Below, one piece after another: positions 11,641 to 23,702 of a stretch of 64,000 bases of DNA. The notes under the pieces are model-generated. The model was not told the DNA's origin. It saw only the letters and a program-made list of their open reading frames with translations, and made no database searches. The DNA is taken from the NCBI GenBank assembly GCA_940671915.1, contig CALNVZ010001561.1, forward strand, positions 44,670 through 108,669. The letters run 5' to 3'. Numbering within the stretch: the stretch's first letter is position 1; every line of letters starts with the position of its first letter. This DNA is from Paracentrotus lividus (Eukaryota; Echinodermata; Echinoidea; Camarodonta; Echinidae). The position numbers and the translations under genes were made by a program.

Positions 11641-12764
11641 TAATAGGAGAAATAGAGGACGGCTTGCATTTTTGTTGATTTTGAATTTCATAACTCTAGA
11701 ACCCCCCAAGCATTATAGAACTATTGAATTAAGAGAAATAGCGTGTTTTCTATTCTGAATAAACTCACATTTGCAAAAAGTTTAGAAGCTCCGTCCAACA
11801 ATATTTAACCAGCCTTAAATAGAAAAGTAGAATTTTTGTTGATTTTTGAGCCGTGAGTCACGGACGCTTGTAGTTGGACACAGACACACATACTGTCTTG
11901 ATTAATTTTTTTATATTTTGATAACCGAGCGATTATCAAAAATCATAGACGAATGTGACCGGAGGAGACTCGGGGGCGCGCCCCTTCCACTCCAGTCTCG
12001 AACATGCAAAGTCTTTCGTGCAATCTGGCAATAGAAAGGAACCAAACAAAGTTGAAACAATCGTCGAAGAATGGAGGGGTGGGAGTAGGGAAAAACATTG
12101 CTTCTCGAACGGAGTCCATGATGAGAATGATTTTATTTCAGACACAATTCTTCCGCAGATCAGATGCAAGTTTTAAGTTTACGCGCGCGTGGGAAAGTGT
12201 GTTGCGCTTTGATGTTGAAGAACAAAAGAGACCACGTTTCTATGATAACTGCGCGCCGACATGCGCGCGTATGACATATTTATGTAGATTACGCGGCGCT
12301 TTGATTAGTCGGCAAATTTGTAAACAACTCAACAGTTGTTCTCTATTTAAATGCATTCTCCCACGATTGGCTCAGGTATACAATTTGATGCAAGGGTTTG
12401 CTATCTTTTTATTTTCAGTTCGACATAATATATTGCAAGATTTGTAACATGACACCAAGTAATCAAAACATTCATTTAATCCTCTAATTCTTTCCTCTTT
12501 CTTTGTCATTTTTTTTTTCTTTCATAATTTAAGATCAAGAGTGTGGCGACTCCGCCCTATGTCGACGATATATTTAAGCCTATATAGGAGTGGCCGGCAT
12601 TCATGGGCATCACTCCGAACTTGAGCTGGGATGGGGGCGGGAGGTGGTACAACATGGACCTCGCCTCGGCTTTCCAGCTACTTTAATACTAAAAATAATT
12701 TGAATAAGAATAAGAATACTAGAAAGTACCCCTTTATTCATTCAATATATCTTTTAAACCCCCA
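11641..12764. other. Region without recognised gene
   Basis: Contains a 147-codon chance reading (12004-12447) with no family resemblance or splice context, and gcgcgc words at 12180-12300. Nothing supports a gene. Confidence 0.5.
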
Positions 12765-13330
12765 ACTTTTCGGCTCGCGCTTCGCGCTCGCGGATACTAC
12801 ATCATAATGCAGCACAATTAACTCCAATTTTGAGCTCAAAATTTTATACCAATTCAGTAGGGTATAGAATGCACAATTAACTCAAATATAAAAATCAAAT
12901 ATACTAAATCATAATGCACATATAACTCCAATATTTACCTCAAAACTTTCAGCTCGCGCTTCGAGCTCGCGGATACGAAATAGGGTCTATAATATACAAT
13001 TAACTACAATTTCTTACCCTAGAAAGTGCCCCTTTATTCTATATATCTTTTAAAACCCAAAAATTTCGGCTCGCGCTTCGCGCTAGCGGATACTCAACCA
13101 TAATGCACAAATATCTCCAATTTTCAGCTTTAAAAATTTCGGCTCACGCTTCGCGCTTGCAGATACCAATATTTCAGTACGGTAGGCCTATATAATGCGC
13201 AATTAAGTCAAATTTTTACCTCAAAGATTTTATCTCACGCTTTGCGCTCCCGGGTACTAAATATAGTCTTTACTGCACAATTATCTGAGAATATTTTGGC
13301 TCGTAGCTCTTCGCCGCTCGCTTTTTTTTA
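12765..13330. repeat. Degenerate tandem array with GGCTCGCGCTTCGCGCTCGCGG core
   Basis: At least six units share a CG-rich ~22-bp core (near 12772, 12953, 13065, 13142, 13230, 13298). Cores are separated by AT-rich spacers with actaaatcataatgcaca and aattaactccaattt. Unit length varies between about 80 and 180 bp. The inverse of this array is at 1.5-1.7 kb. Confidence 0.75.
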
Positions 13331-13934
13331 TTTCATAGTTGTAAAAATAAATTTGTTTAATTCCCCGTTTTTAGTCAGTTAGGCCTTATATATCGGGGAG
13401 TGGTTTTTAAACTCGCGATTCTCTCTCTTTTGCTCGCTCCGCTCGCAATATATTTTTTTAAAAGTTGCCCCCCCCCTCTGGAAAATCCATGATCCACGCT
13501 GCCATACATTCGTGATTTTAAGCCCCTTCAGCCCCCCCCCCCACACGAATAGCGACACGGATACAACTGCCGAATAAATTATTTAATTATTGAGTGATGA
13601 TAGACCAATTTTAGAAATGAAACTTATTCTTTACCGGAAAAATTCGCCCGCTGAAAATAAATTTTATTAAATAAGACAGAACGAAAACATTGCGGAAGAA
13701 TTATTTAGTTATGGACTGTTAAACGGCCCGACTTTAGAAGCGAAACTAATTCTTTATCAGTAGTCGCCGTTGATAATTTTGTGAATTAATCTCCAAAAAT
13801 CAAATTTAACAGCAGACGCTGTTAAATAATGACACCCCCCCCCCCGGCCCCCCCCAAAAAAAAATCCCTCTTATCTGGAGGTTATTCATGGGTGACCAAA
13901 AGACAGTCCCAAAACTATTCTAATTAGCTCTGGC
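13331..13934. other. Low-complexity interval with fragment shared with 20.9 kb
   Basis: Several poly-C runs. The segment atgacaccccc...aatccctcttatctggaggttatt (13826-13892) is the inverse of 20885-20960. No gene was seen. Confidence 0.5.
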
Positions 13935-14165
13935 AGTAATAGCTCAATTTTCGGAAATAACGAACCTTTTTCTATTTTCGGAATAACGAACCTTATTCTT
14001 TATTATCGGAAAACCAAACCTTATTCTATTTTCGTAATAACGAACCTTATTCTATTATTGGAAAACCAAACCTTATTCTATTTTCGTAATAACGAACCTT
14101 GTTCTATTTTCGGAATAACGAACCTTTCTATATTTAGGAATAACGAACCTTCGGTATAACGAACA
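13935..14165. repeat. GAACCTTATTCTATTTTCGGAATAAC tandem array
   Basis: About seven imperfect units of the family core, with alternating ttttcgg-aataacgaacctt words. Related arrays lie at 18838-19000 (opposite strand) and 23703-24050. Confidence 0.75.
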
Positions 14166-14699
14166 CTAATTCCCCCCCCCCTGCGGACTACTGGACCCGC
14201 AGCGCGCGGCCGCGGACTATCGGACCAGCGGACTATCGGGCTAAGCCGCTTTGGGGGGTCTAAATTATGAACTTAAATATCAACAAAAAAAAATGCAAGC
14301 TCTCTCTATAATTTATTATATTATATTGTTATTATTTAATGAATATTTCATAAACGACTGGTTCAGAAAACTACTAAACACAGCCTTTCGAGAAAAGCCC
14401 CCCCCCCCCCTCCGGGTGTCTCGCGGAATGGGGTGCGTTAATTTGACTTCCCTCCTCAACCACCCCTTTCGAGAAAAGCCCCCCCCCCCCCGTGTGTTCA
14501 CGAAAGGGTGCGGCGTCCCCGCTCATCCCCGCTCCGCGAACGCAGACGATCGTTGCAAGCACCCCCCCCCCCCGGTCTTGACAGCTACCAAAACACCCAG
14601 TGACTGATTAGGGTTGATTTCATAAAAGATTTACCAGAGCGGATATATTAATTGCTTGATATGTACATTTACTGCATATGTATAATATTTTCATTTTTC

Positions 14700-16097
14700 T
14701 GTACAGTTTGCTATATGTCACACACGTGACCCACTAAAATGTCACACACGTGACACGACATCAAGATATAAAATAATAGATAAAAAAAGAAATTTCAGAG
14801 ATGACTCCTATCCAGTGGTATTTTTTGGTTTACAGATCTATAATGCATATCTCACAGAGATAAGAACATTTTATCATTTTAAAACTCACAGGAATTTCAA
14901 AATGAAATTGAACCTTCAAAATAATGCCGTTTTGTGAAGTCACACACGTGACCCACTTCTTTTGACCTCTGACCTTGAACAGGCATATTGTAAACATCGA
15001 AAAATATTTCCATGTGATAGCCAACAAAATATGTTAGCATAATACAAACATTAAATCAGTATGTCCTTAAAGTTGTTAGAGTTATAGCCAATTAAAGTCA
15101 AGATTTTGCATAATTTCGGTCACACACGTGACCAGAAATGGTCATTCTTGGTCACGCGTGTGACCGAAATTATGCAAAATCTCGACTTTCATTGGCTATA
15201 ACTCTAACAATTTCCTCTAACAATGACCATGTATTTCCTTGTTTTTTCGATCTTTTGTTTTGCTTGTTTGTTTGTTCTTTTTGTTGTTGTTTTTTTCGCA
15301 AAAATTATTGCCATTTTGGAGCATAATAATGCTAAAATAAATTAATTTCAGCCAATAAAAGTGAAAATAATCAGAATTTATGACCGCCCCCACCCAGCGG
15401 GTCACGTGTGTGACCAATTTGTCCCCAAAAGGTTCACTTTTCAAAGAATGGCCGAATAGCCTGGTCGCTTTTTTTAAGGCATGACCATAGTTGGTCACAC
15501 ACGTGACCCGTGGGTCACGTGTGTGACCAATTTCAAAGTTAATTAATAACTAAATTAAAATCTCTCATGGCTTCATATTAGGTGAGATGCAAGGCACATT
15601 ATATCTAGCTTTGGAGACAAAATTGTAATAATAATAGAACCATGGTTTTCGGGGGGCGTTAACTTTTCGTGTTTTGGGGTTATTTGTGACATTTGATGGC
15701 AATTAATTTCTTTAGTTAATTATCTTAAAACAGTCAATTCAACACTATTATTTTTCATTTAAATTTAAAGGAATGAAATTTAAAAAAGGGTATAATGACA
15801 ATAATCAAAGTAAGGAGACCAGCATATACAATCAAGTCAGGGTCAAACAAATGATATTTTACGTACCATTTTTCTATTCAAATTTTTTGCATGTTAATTT
15901 AAGTAAATGAGCATGAACAATTGCAAAAATCACGAAAAAAACATCAGTTCATGAAACTTCAGGCATTGCTCTATTTGAATGTGCAGCTTAAAAACAAAAA
16001 GGACAAACTTTATTTTATCCAAAAAAGGTTCACTTTTCAAAGAATCGCCCTTTTGCAGCTTTTGAACCCTCCTGTAAAAATCCTAGTTACGGGCCTG
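14700..16097. mobile_element. CAGGCCCGTAACTAGG element with internal CACACGTGACC motifs
   Basis: The right end, read on minus, is CAGGCCCGTAACTAGGATTT at 16097, a hAT-like terminus. Inside, gtcacacacgtgacc occurs at 14716, 14741, 14939, 15119 and 15493, and its inverse at 15152, 15401 and 15509. The middle is therefore itself palindromic, with a back-to-back pair at 15493-15528. The left end is not resolved. No coding sequence was seen. An inverted, interrupted copy lies at 8.7-11.07 kb. Confidence 0.65.
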
Positions 16098-16711
16098 CAA
16101 GTCACAATGATGAAGGCACGTAGAAAGCTACAAATTTAACAGGTTTTATGCCGACATTTCTTTAAAAGACAGTTTACGTTAACATGAAGCTAAAAATATT
16201 TTTATAATGAATAAAGAAAAAATCAAACTGATGAGTGATTTTTTCAATGTTTAGGCCTAAATACAGGAAAAATGGGAAAATAAGTAAGTCGAAAAATGGC
16301 AAACAGAATTCCATGACATTTGCTTTTGTGACAAATTGTTTCGCTGTATATTCCAGATACAAATCGAATAACTAACTTCAATCTAGGGTTTATCACCATA
16401 CACTACCTGTCCCGCCAGAGGCGATCGTTTTTGTGACAACCAGGGAAATGGATTTCTCCATTAGGTCCAATCGACGGTTATCTATTCGTTGATTACTTAC
16501 CATCTGTCCCTAAAAGATTTTCACGTTTTAGAAAATAACCCTCGTTCCTAAGTTTGACTCCAATGATCGTAGCCTGCTTTTCCCTGTCAAGTGTTATCGT
16601 ATATTGTCACCAGGTAGTGAACGTTTAGCAGAATCAATTCAACTGTCTTATCTTTCATTATTTTGACTGAGGACCTTCAAAAAGAAAAACACATTTTGAT
16701 GTAAATTACAG

Positions 16712-16966
16712 CTGCTGTCCCAACTGAGGTGCTTGTGGATTCAGTCACGACGAACTCTGCAACCTTATCTTGGACACCTATTGATGGAAGCTTTGTCTAT
16801 CAGATTTTCTACACTGGACCAGATGGAGTTGAAGTGGCTGCGACACCCACACTTACCCCTTCTACCACCATACCTGGCCTTTCTCCTGGAACTACATACA
16901 CATTCAGTGTCCAATCAAACACTGGAGGTGGTCTAGTACCTGTGGGGACTGCAACCACGACCACAG
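16712..16966 (+). CDS. FN3 exon 4 (type-A module)
   Basis: A 255-nt phase 1-1 exon encoding one FN3 domain. The acceptor is tgtaaattacag and the donor is acag|gttaca, a weaker +3/+4 match than its neighbours. It carries LSWTPIDGSFVYQIFYTGP and LSPGTTYTFSVQSN. Its closest relative in the window is the exon at 26561, and both are followed by an intron holding the same decayed SINE. That supports duplication of the two-exon block. Confidence 0.93.
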
Positions 16967-17269
16967 GTTACAGAATTATTTTTTTTCATATCACTCACAT
17001 TTACACACCGATTCTCAATAAAAAACAAATGACATTCTTTCTTTTCGTCCCTAGATCTTCAGCGCACATCCTGCATGCCATTACATTATGCAACTAACGT
17101 TCAAAATTAATAATCTCATGTTCAACACATCTGTACAACTCTTATTGATATCTTATAAGTTTGTTGGGGATGAAATCATTTAGATATTCAGGAATGGCAC
17201 TTGTACAATTATGAAAATAGATGGATAAATCAAATACTTTTCTAAACAAAAAAGACAATAATGTAGATT

Positions 17270-17430
17270 TGTTGTGGTCCTCGCGGAAATGTTATGGCCT
17301 GAAAATCACATGCTACGTGGTTCAAATCCCAACCTCTTCACTACGGTACTGATCTACCACCATCAGAAGAACTTTGATGTGAGTACCATTATCAGGGTAG
17401 TCTTACTACACCGGGTAATTATTAGTTAAC
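17270..17430 (+). mobile_element. Decayed tRNA-derived SINE
   Basis: The B box-like word tggttcaaatccc at 17318 lies downstream of a weak A box, followed by a tail with ccgggtaattattagttaac. The corresponding intron position after the exon at 26561 carries a homologous copy (27110-27300). Confidence 0.55.
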
Positions 17431-17545
17431 AATTAGTGCATAGAAAATGATGTGATATTGTGCTCTATATACATATTGTGTCATTATTATTATTATCAAT
17501 AAGTTGAAAATAGCAAAATATATTTTGGATTGCATTAACTTACAG

Positions 17546-17800
17546 ATAACATTGCAACTCAGGTACTTGTAGATTCAGTCACGACGGAGTCAGTCACTTT
17601 ATCTTGGACACCTATTCCTAGCAACTTCATCTACCAGATATTCTACACTGGACCAGATGGAGTCGAAGTGGCTGCAACTCCCACAACTGCCCCTACAACC
17701 ACCATAACGGGACTTTCTCCTGGGTCTTTGTATACGTTCCGTGTTCAATCAAATACTCCAAACGGACAAGGAGAAGTGGGCGCTGCAACAACTACCACAG
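17546..17800 (+). CDS. FN3 exon 5 (type-B module)
   Basis: A 255-nt phase 1-1 exon with acceptor taacttacag and donor acag|gtactt. It encodes an FN3 domain with LSWTPIPSNFIYQIFYTGP and LSPGSLYTFRVQSN blocks. It is the intact partner of the decayed exon at 27404-27536, sharing the NGQGEVGAATT C-terminal block almost exactly. The next intron, about 8.8 kb, is occupied by arrays and hairpin elements. Confidence 0.93.
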
Positions 17801-18081
17801 GTACTTAAGTAGAGCTGTAGCACTTTCTTTTGTTACGGGGGGATGATAAACAGATCCTCCCCCAGAAACAAACAAAAAATAATGCATGTCTACGCTCGTG
17901 GATACTTACCATTTTACAAATCATATACAAATGGAAGTTGGAAATGTTATGTTATTTCAGTGAAATTGTGAATCTGTAGGTTGATCAGTTGCCATACCTT
18001 GAATCATACATTGTATTATGATATTTATCACTTTCCCTTTGAAATAAAACTGATTTTGCATCATTCACTAACAACACTAGG

Positions 18082-18795
18082 GTACATGCAGGTAATATGG
18101 GCTACGTGAAGCAAATCATGTCGTGACCGGTGACCAGTGAACGGTGTGAGCGCCATATGTTGTTCATATGAACTGCTTACGAAAATTTATGGTCGTGAGG
18201 GCATCGGATGCTGAGATTTCTGTGAGAAAATTTCTGAAAACCAACAAGGTAGGTAAAAATTACGAAATTTTTTTACCCTGATGTAAAATTTGATATTTCA
18301 CACATTAATGTGATGGTGAAAAAAGCGTTTGAGTGGGTAACCTCAATTGTTTGTATATTTAGTAAGCGTATATCTTTATTTTGATCATAATAGCGTGTAC
18401 AGGTCAATTTGTTATAATGAAGGGGTGCAAAGTGGCATTGAATACTTGTCTGACATAGCATCACTTACTTGGTATGTGGATGAGGTATCAATCTCTTTCC
18501 TAAAATTTTTTTTTTTTAATATATATATTTACAGTATAATTTTAAATAGAAATAACTTATTGTAGGCCTATTTTGATTTCTATAATGAAAATAAATATCT
18601 ATAATTTATAACGAGCAAAGATTTAAATTGAATATCTAGTCAAAGTATTTACTGAACGGTCTTGTAATTTCAAATGATATCTTAAAGTTAATTATTTTCA
18701 CCATTTTTAGCAAATTCCAGACATAATAGAGTCATTGTTCAGTAGTTTTTAAAAATACACATTAAATACATATGCCCATATTACCTGCACATGCA
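18082..18795. mobile_element. Element with CATGCAGGTAATATGGGC ends
   Basis: acatgcaggtaatatgggc at 18084 is inverted at 18774-18793 (gcccatattacctgca). The right end runs straight into a second copy of the left end (18792-18808), making a 34-bp palindrome at the junction. No open reading frame of note lies inside. Confidence 0.6.
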
Positions 18796-18837
18796 GGTAA
18801 TATGGGCACTTTGGTGATGACGTCACCCTTTTGTGGT

Positions 18838-19000
18838 AAGCACCCGTTATTCCGAAGGTTCGTAATTCCGAAGGTTCTTTATTCCGAAGGTTCGTCATTC
18901 CGAAAACGAAATAAGGTTCGTTACGCCGAAGGTTCGTCATTCCGAAAACGAAAAAGAGTTCGTTATTCCGAAGGTTTGTCATTCCGAAAACGAAATAGAC
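18838..19000. repeat. TTCCGAAGGTTCGTCATTCCG array
   Basis: Repeated gttcgt-attccgaa-aacgaaa units, the inverse of the family at 23703-24050. The local readings at 18749-19099 and 18772-19008 are translations of the repeat. Confidence 0.8.
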
Positions 19001-19009
19001 TGATTTAGT

Positions 19010-19560
19010 ATAGGTTTTCCCGGTCACTTTCATACAAATATCATTTGAATCTATTTTAAGATCATTCAATTTCACCACAGTTGTGATCGTTTGGGCCAAC
19101 CTCCATTTAAACTTATATTAAGTTCGTTCAATTCATTTTTTTATACAATGATCTTTTTAAATGTGCCAAGTCGATTTTAAAAAGTAGCATAAGCGTTTAA
19201 AGAATTTTGATTCAATTTCATTTTTGCTTCGTTTGAGATTTGAATTCTTGTAAAGCATTCTTCGAATCAATCATCTAAGTTTAGATAAAGAACATTCAAC
19301 TTTAGAATTGGAAATGTTTAATATTTCTTTTCGCTCGATCGAATTAATTATCGGTGCAACAAATTTAGAAAAAGAGTCATTCACATTGGAACTTTATGCA
19401 TAGATTATTAGAAATATGCATTCAAATTCAAATGGGGAAGGCCTCGGACTTTGTTAGGTCATTCAAATTCATTATAAGGCAAGCATGTTAAAAATAAGTG
19501 TATTCTATTTAAGATTCATTCGTCAAGAAGATATGATATTGTAGGTTATCAAAACGGTTT
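19010..19560. repeat. TATAGGTTTTCCCGG-ended periodic element
   Basis: Begins with tataggttttcccgg, then attcaatttc/ttcaaattc words spaced 30-40 bp to about 19560. Same family as 5390-5640, 9385-10682 and 20160-20712, here in opposite orientation. Confidence 0.5.
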
Positions 19561-19777
19561 ACCATGACTTTGTTTACCCTGCAGCCAAGGATATTTCCAG
19601 AAACAAAGCAAAAAACAAACAACAAACAAACAAAAACAAAAAAAAATCTTTGATATAAGATTAATATCAGATGCGAATAGAGCAAAATACAAAATTAACA
19701 TGGAAAAAAATAAACAACAGCCGATTTATATATTTTCAAATGACCTTAAAAAAAACAATACAAAGCCCCAATTTTAA

Positions 19778-20100
19778 CAGTGGCGGATCCAGGATTTTAT
19801 GGGGGCCAAAATTTATAGTTCAGATTCTTGTACAGTCGAATTTATTTTGCGTTACGCTGGTAGAGCAAAAAGGAGCGGGGAGGCTGGGAGAAGGGGGGGG
19901 GGTAGGTGTGAAGATATTTCGGCATTCGGTCGTCCTTACAGTCATATTTCACCCGTGGTAGGGGTAGAGTTAAGTCGGTCATCCATAAATAATGTATCCT
20001 GCTTCTTTTTGGGGGGATGTTTAAGTTGGGCCCTTCGCAGAGTACCAGATTTTATGCACTTTTTTCTCAATTATTGGCTCGGGTGAGGTGGGGGGGGGGG
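19778..20100. mobile_element. CAGTGGCGGATCCAGG (hAT-like) element fragment
   Basis: Starts with CAGTGGCGGATCCAGGATTTTATG. The interior (gcgttacgctggtagagcaaa, cggtcatccataaat) is shared with 31242-31420 and with 8870-8940 in reverse. The right terminus was not found. Confidence 0.6.
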
Positions 20101-20159
20101 TTCCAAGCTCGTCAGGCTCCTTTGAATCTCCCTCAATGGAATCGCGGATTCGTTATAAT

Positions 20160-20712
20160 TTCAGATAAAATCCTTGTTTAAAACATGATTTAAAGGATAA
20201 GCCTAAATAATTATATGGCACACCAATGCTATGAGAATATTGTATAATGCGAAAATATTTAGAGAATGAAGGGAACACACAAAAACGTAAAAGGAATTTT
20301 AAATTGAATGGAAGTTTCTTAAAATTGAGTTCCTCAAAATGAAATTGATTGCCCGAACAGGCTAATTGGACTCCTAAAAACGATGCCTCGTTAATTTGAA
20401 TGAACATAATGCGGAATTGTACATACATTAATGAACTCGTATGCACGTTTAAAGATCTTGTTTGCTATATAAATAAAATTAAGTACGGGTAAAATATGAT
20501 TGAAAGCATTACGTGGAAATGGTTTTGCCCCCATTATGAAATTGAATACTCTTAAAATAAAGCTTCGTGACTATGAATGAACTTGATTCCCCGTATTTTA
20601 AAATTAAAATGCCGATATCGATCGGAAAAAGGTATCGCTTGAATCTGAATGAACCTTCTAAAGGTTTGAATGACAAACCTATGAAATTGGGCGGGAAAAC
20701 CTATAATAAAAA
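20160..20712. repeat. Periodic aaattgaatg element ending in CGGGAAAACCTATAA
   Basis: Recurring gaaattgaatg/gaatttgaatgaac words about every 35 bp lead to the terminus gggcgggaaaacctataat at 20690-20708. No coding content. Confidence 0.5.
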
Positions 20713-21075
20713 CGGTGTTGTAATTCAAAAGTAACAGGATAGTATGCAAAGTATAAGCGGAGGATGATACACGTGTATTTTATGGGAGCAAAGCATGTAT
20801 TGCATCAAAAAATGACATGGATCAAAAATCTTAATTTTTATTTTATCTGAGCAATTGCTCTCTGAGCGAATGGATTAAAAATGTTGGGGACTGAATAACC
20901 TCCAGATGAGGGATTTTTTTTTTTTTTTTTTCTTTTTGCGAGGAGGGGTGTCATTATTTTAGCGGTATTGGGGACTAGCGGGGACTTATGGCAGCACTTA
21001 CAATTAATGTTTTTTTTTATCATTAGGCCTATCCATGTGAAATTTTAAATGTATGTGTCTGTAGGTGTGTGTTGC

Positions 21076-21790
21076 GGGGTAAGCCCGCTAGTCATAAGGA
21101 CCGCTTTTCAAAGTGCTCGGTAGTCATGTAAGTTCCTATATCCCGAGGTTCGCTTGTTATAAAATTAAAAAGGGGTCACTAATCATAAACTCAGAAGGAC
21201 AATAAGTCAAAAGAACCAATATTCATAATGCAAGATAAGGGTCGTTATTTATAATGCTCATTGACCATAGGGATCGCTAGTCATAATCAATAAAGATGAT
21301 TGCCAGTCATAATACTAGGAGAGGGTCGCTAGTCTTAAAAGTGATAATAAGGAGTCAATATTCATAAAGGTCGCTAGTCATAATAGAAAATGGGGGTCGC
21401 TCGTCATAATAGGAGAAAAGGACCCCAAATAATATTATGAGTAGTGTTCGACCTTTTTTCTCCTATTATGACTGGCGACCCTGATCGACTATTATGTCTA
21501 GATACCCTTATCCCCTATTATGACTTGCGAACCCCATCTTCTATTATGACTAGCGACCCTTATGAACAGTGACCCCTTTTCACTGTTATGACTAGCGACC
21601 CTCTTACTTGATTATGACTAGTGACCATTTTTCTTGATTATGAATAGCAACCGTCATCGTTTATTATGACAAGCGATCCTTATGACTGTTGACCCTTATG
21701 AATAGCGACCCTTACGAACATTATGACTAGCAGTTCTTATGATTCGCGGGTATTATGACTGGTGGTCCTTGTGACTAGCGAGTGGACCCC
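21076..21790. mobile_element. Foldback element built of GTCGCTAGTCATAA motifs
   Basis: The ends ggggtaagcccgctagtca and tgactagcgagtggacccc are inverted. The left half holds about ten ggtcgctagtcataa-type motifs on + and the right half about twelve ttatgactagcgacc copies, so the whole 715 bp can fold into one hairpin with its turn near 21440. Confidence 0.8.
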
Positions 21791-21993
21791 ATGTAGCGCG
21801 ATGGTGTAAAAGTGCCTGTTCTCCAACAACAGTGTTAAAGTTTTAAAAAACTACAGGTTGTGTAATTTTTAAACAACGCTGTGCGATTCACCGGTTAACA
21901 CGCAGTTGTTTAAGATTTTAAACAACTTGTTTAATTTTTTTCTAACAGTGTAGTATAGATTCACCAAGAATGTATTATATATATATATATATA

Positions 21994-22837
21994 CCGAGTG
22001 AGTAAAACAAAACTTTACACCTAGAAAAATGTCAATAAAAAGAAAACAAATTTATAAACCCCAAATTATTTTACATATTCTGAAAGAGTAACTCATCTCG
22101 CATCTTCTGGTACCATTTTTGTGTGGTATGTCTTTACGCTTGGATGGACACGACGCATTGTTTGCGAACATGTCAACTTCGTATTGTGCCAGAATGGGAG
22201 TGAAATCAAAACAACAAGAAGCTAGAAAAAAGCAACTTCATCCTGATTAAAATAGCATAACTTTTTAACGAAAATGTCTTCCGCTTAATAACTTGGCAGG
22301 GTTGTTGTTACACATACTGACTACATTTTGTATGAAAATTAGATAGACCTGTAGAGTCAGGCATGAGTGATCACACGTCAAAGACACAATAATCACTTTT
22401 CGAAAGTATAAGGAGGCCTTTTTGGGTCTGTCAGTGGCAATTTAGTCTTTAATGTGTACTCATTTGTGCATTGCTTCACGAGTAAATCTAATTTTCATAC
22501 AAAATGTAATCAATTGTGTAACAACAACCCTGCCAAGTTATTAAGTGGAAGACATTTCCGTTAAAAAAGTAATGCTATTTTAATGAGGATGAAGTTACTT
22601 TTTTCTAGCTTTTTGATGTTTTGATTTTACTCCCATTCTGGCACAATTCGAAATTGACATGTTCGCAAACAATGCGATGTGTTCATCCAAGCATAAAGAC
22701 ATACTACACAAAAATGGTACCAGAAGATGCGGGAGGAGTTACTCTTTCAGAATATGTAAAAGAATTTGGGGTTTATAAATTGGTTTTCTATTTATTGACA
22801 TATTTCTAGGTGTAAAGTTTTTTTTTTACTCACTCGG
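21994..22837. mobile_element. 844-bp hairpin MITE, CCGAGTGAGTAAAA ends, TSD TA
   Basis: The arms are inverted over almost the whole length (ctttacacctagaaa, cttctggtaccattttt, gcttggatg are each mirrored). Termini CCGAGTGAGTAAAA/TTTTACTCACTCGG are flanked by TA on both sides, as expected for the mariner/Tc1 group. A second copy lies at 29551-30336. The reading at 22621-22809 is inside the right arm and not a gene. Confidence 0.9.
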
Positions 22838-22925
22838 TATATATAAATATACACATACACACTTGGTGAATCTATCCTAGTAACTTCTACACTGCTCAAT
22901 GTCCGAGCATTGAGGCAGAGCGTTT

Positions 22926-23180
22926 AATAGTCAAGAAATCACAAAGAAATTGACGGTTGTATCATGTTCATTCATCGCTACTCACGAGTTTCGCTCAAAG
23001 CGATCATCAGGCAACTAATGAAACATTGGCAATGTATCATTAGTTGTCTGAAGATCACTTTGCCAATGTTTCATTAGTTTGAAACAGCTAGTTACCTGAT
23101 GATCGCTTTGCGTGAAACTCGTGAGTAGCGACGAATAAACATGATACAACCGTCAATTTCTGTTTGATTTCTTGACTATT
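22926..23180. mobile_element. 255-bp hairpin element, AATAGTCAAGAAATC ends
   Basis: aatagtcaagaaatca at the left and tgatttcttgactatt at the right, with mirrored interior words (attgacggttgtatcatg; actcacgagtttc; gatcatcaggcaact). The tip repeats the motif attagttgtctgaagatca. No coding content. Confidence 0.85.
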
Positions 23181-23702
23181 TCAGTTGAATTCAAAGCATG
23201 ACGTTTATTACATTATTTTAATATATCTTTTAATAATATATTCCAAAAAGATTGCTATGCTGGGTGAGGACGGCAGTTTTGCCCCTCTCCCCCAGCCAAA
23301 AAAGAGGAATCGTCGCCCCTTTTTGAGGTGTTAATTCCTCATATTCTGGTCCAAACAAGCCCCCATCCACACCCCCCCCCCCCCCGCAGAGCGACATTTA
23401 ATCAAGAATGAGTCTTTTAGTAGAAATTTTGAACTTGTACAAAACAATTTCAATATGCATCAATACTCCCCTAGCGAAATTTACAGGTCAAGTAACGATT
23501 CTTGCATAAACTAGTCCCATAAGCCTATGATCACCCCTTTGAAAGAATTCTTAAACGCCCCTGGTAACAATATAGATGAACCCCTTTCTACCCTCATAAC
23601 AATAAATTGAACAGTAAAGGTGATACCTTTCCCCCTCCAACACGCCTGCCCTCCAGTTTTCCCGGCTTCGCCACAGATTATTTCATTTTTGGACTAATTA
23701 CA

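Larger units (their letters stand above)
11325..14563. repeat. 3.2-kb region bounded by ~250-bp inverted arms
   Basis: The arm 11325-11580 (cttgcaacgatcgtct, ccctttcgtgaac, tttctcgaaaggctgtgtttag, ccagtcgtttttatgaa) reappears inverted at 14310-14563. The enclosed 2.7 kb holds the arrays described separately and no transposase reading. It could be one composite foldback or two convergent copies of a small element. Long C/G runs in the arms (11280-11325, 14400-14410, 14480-14492, 14562-14573) are likely length-unstable. Confidence 0.7.

Noticed and set aside
12004-12447. 147-codon open reading on +
   Set aside because: No motif, no splice context and biased composition; probably chance in a repeat-bounded region.
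18749-19099. Minus-strand reading with repeated FVFGMTNLR
   Set aside because: Direct translation of the TTCCGAAGGTTCG array; the same array elsewhere is read in other frames.
21440-23180. Repeat blocks tested as a CRISPR-like array
   Set aside because: Units are inverted about a centre with unequal spacing, in a eukaryotic intron; they are foldback transposons.
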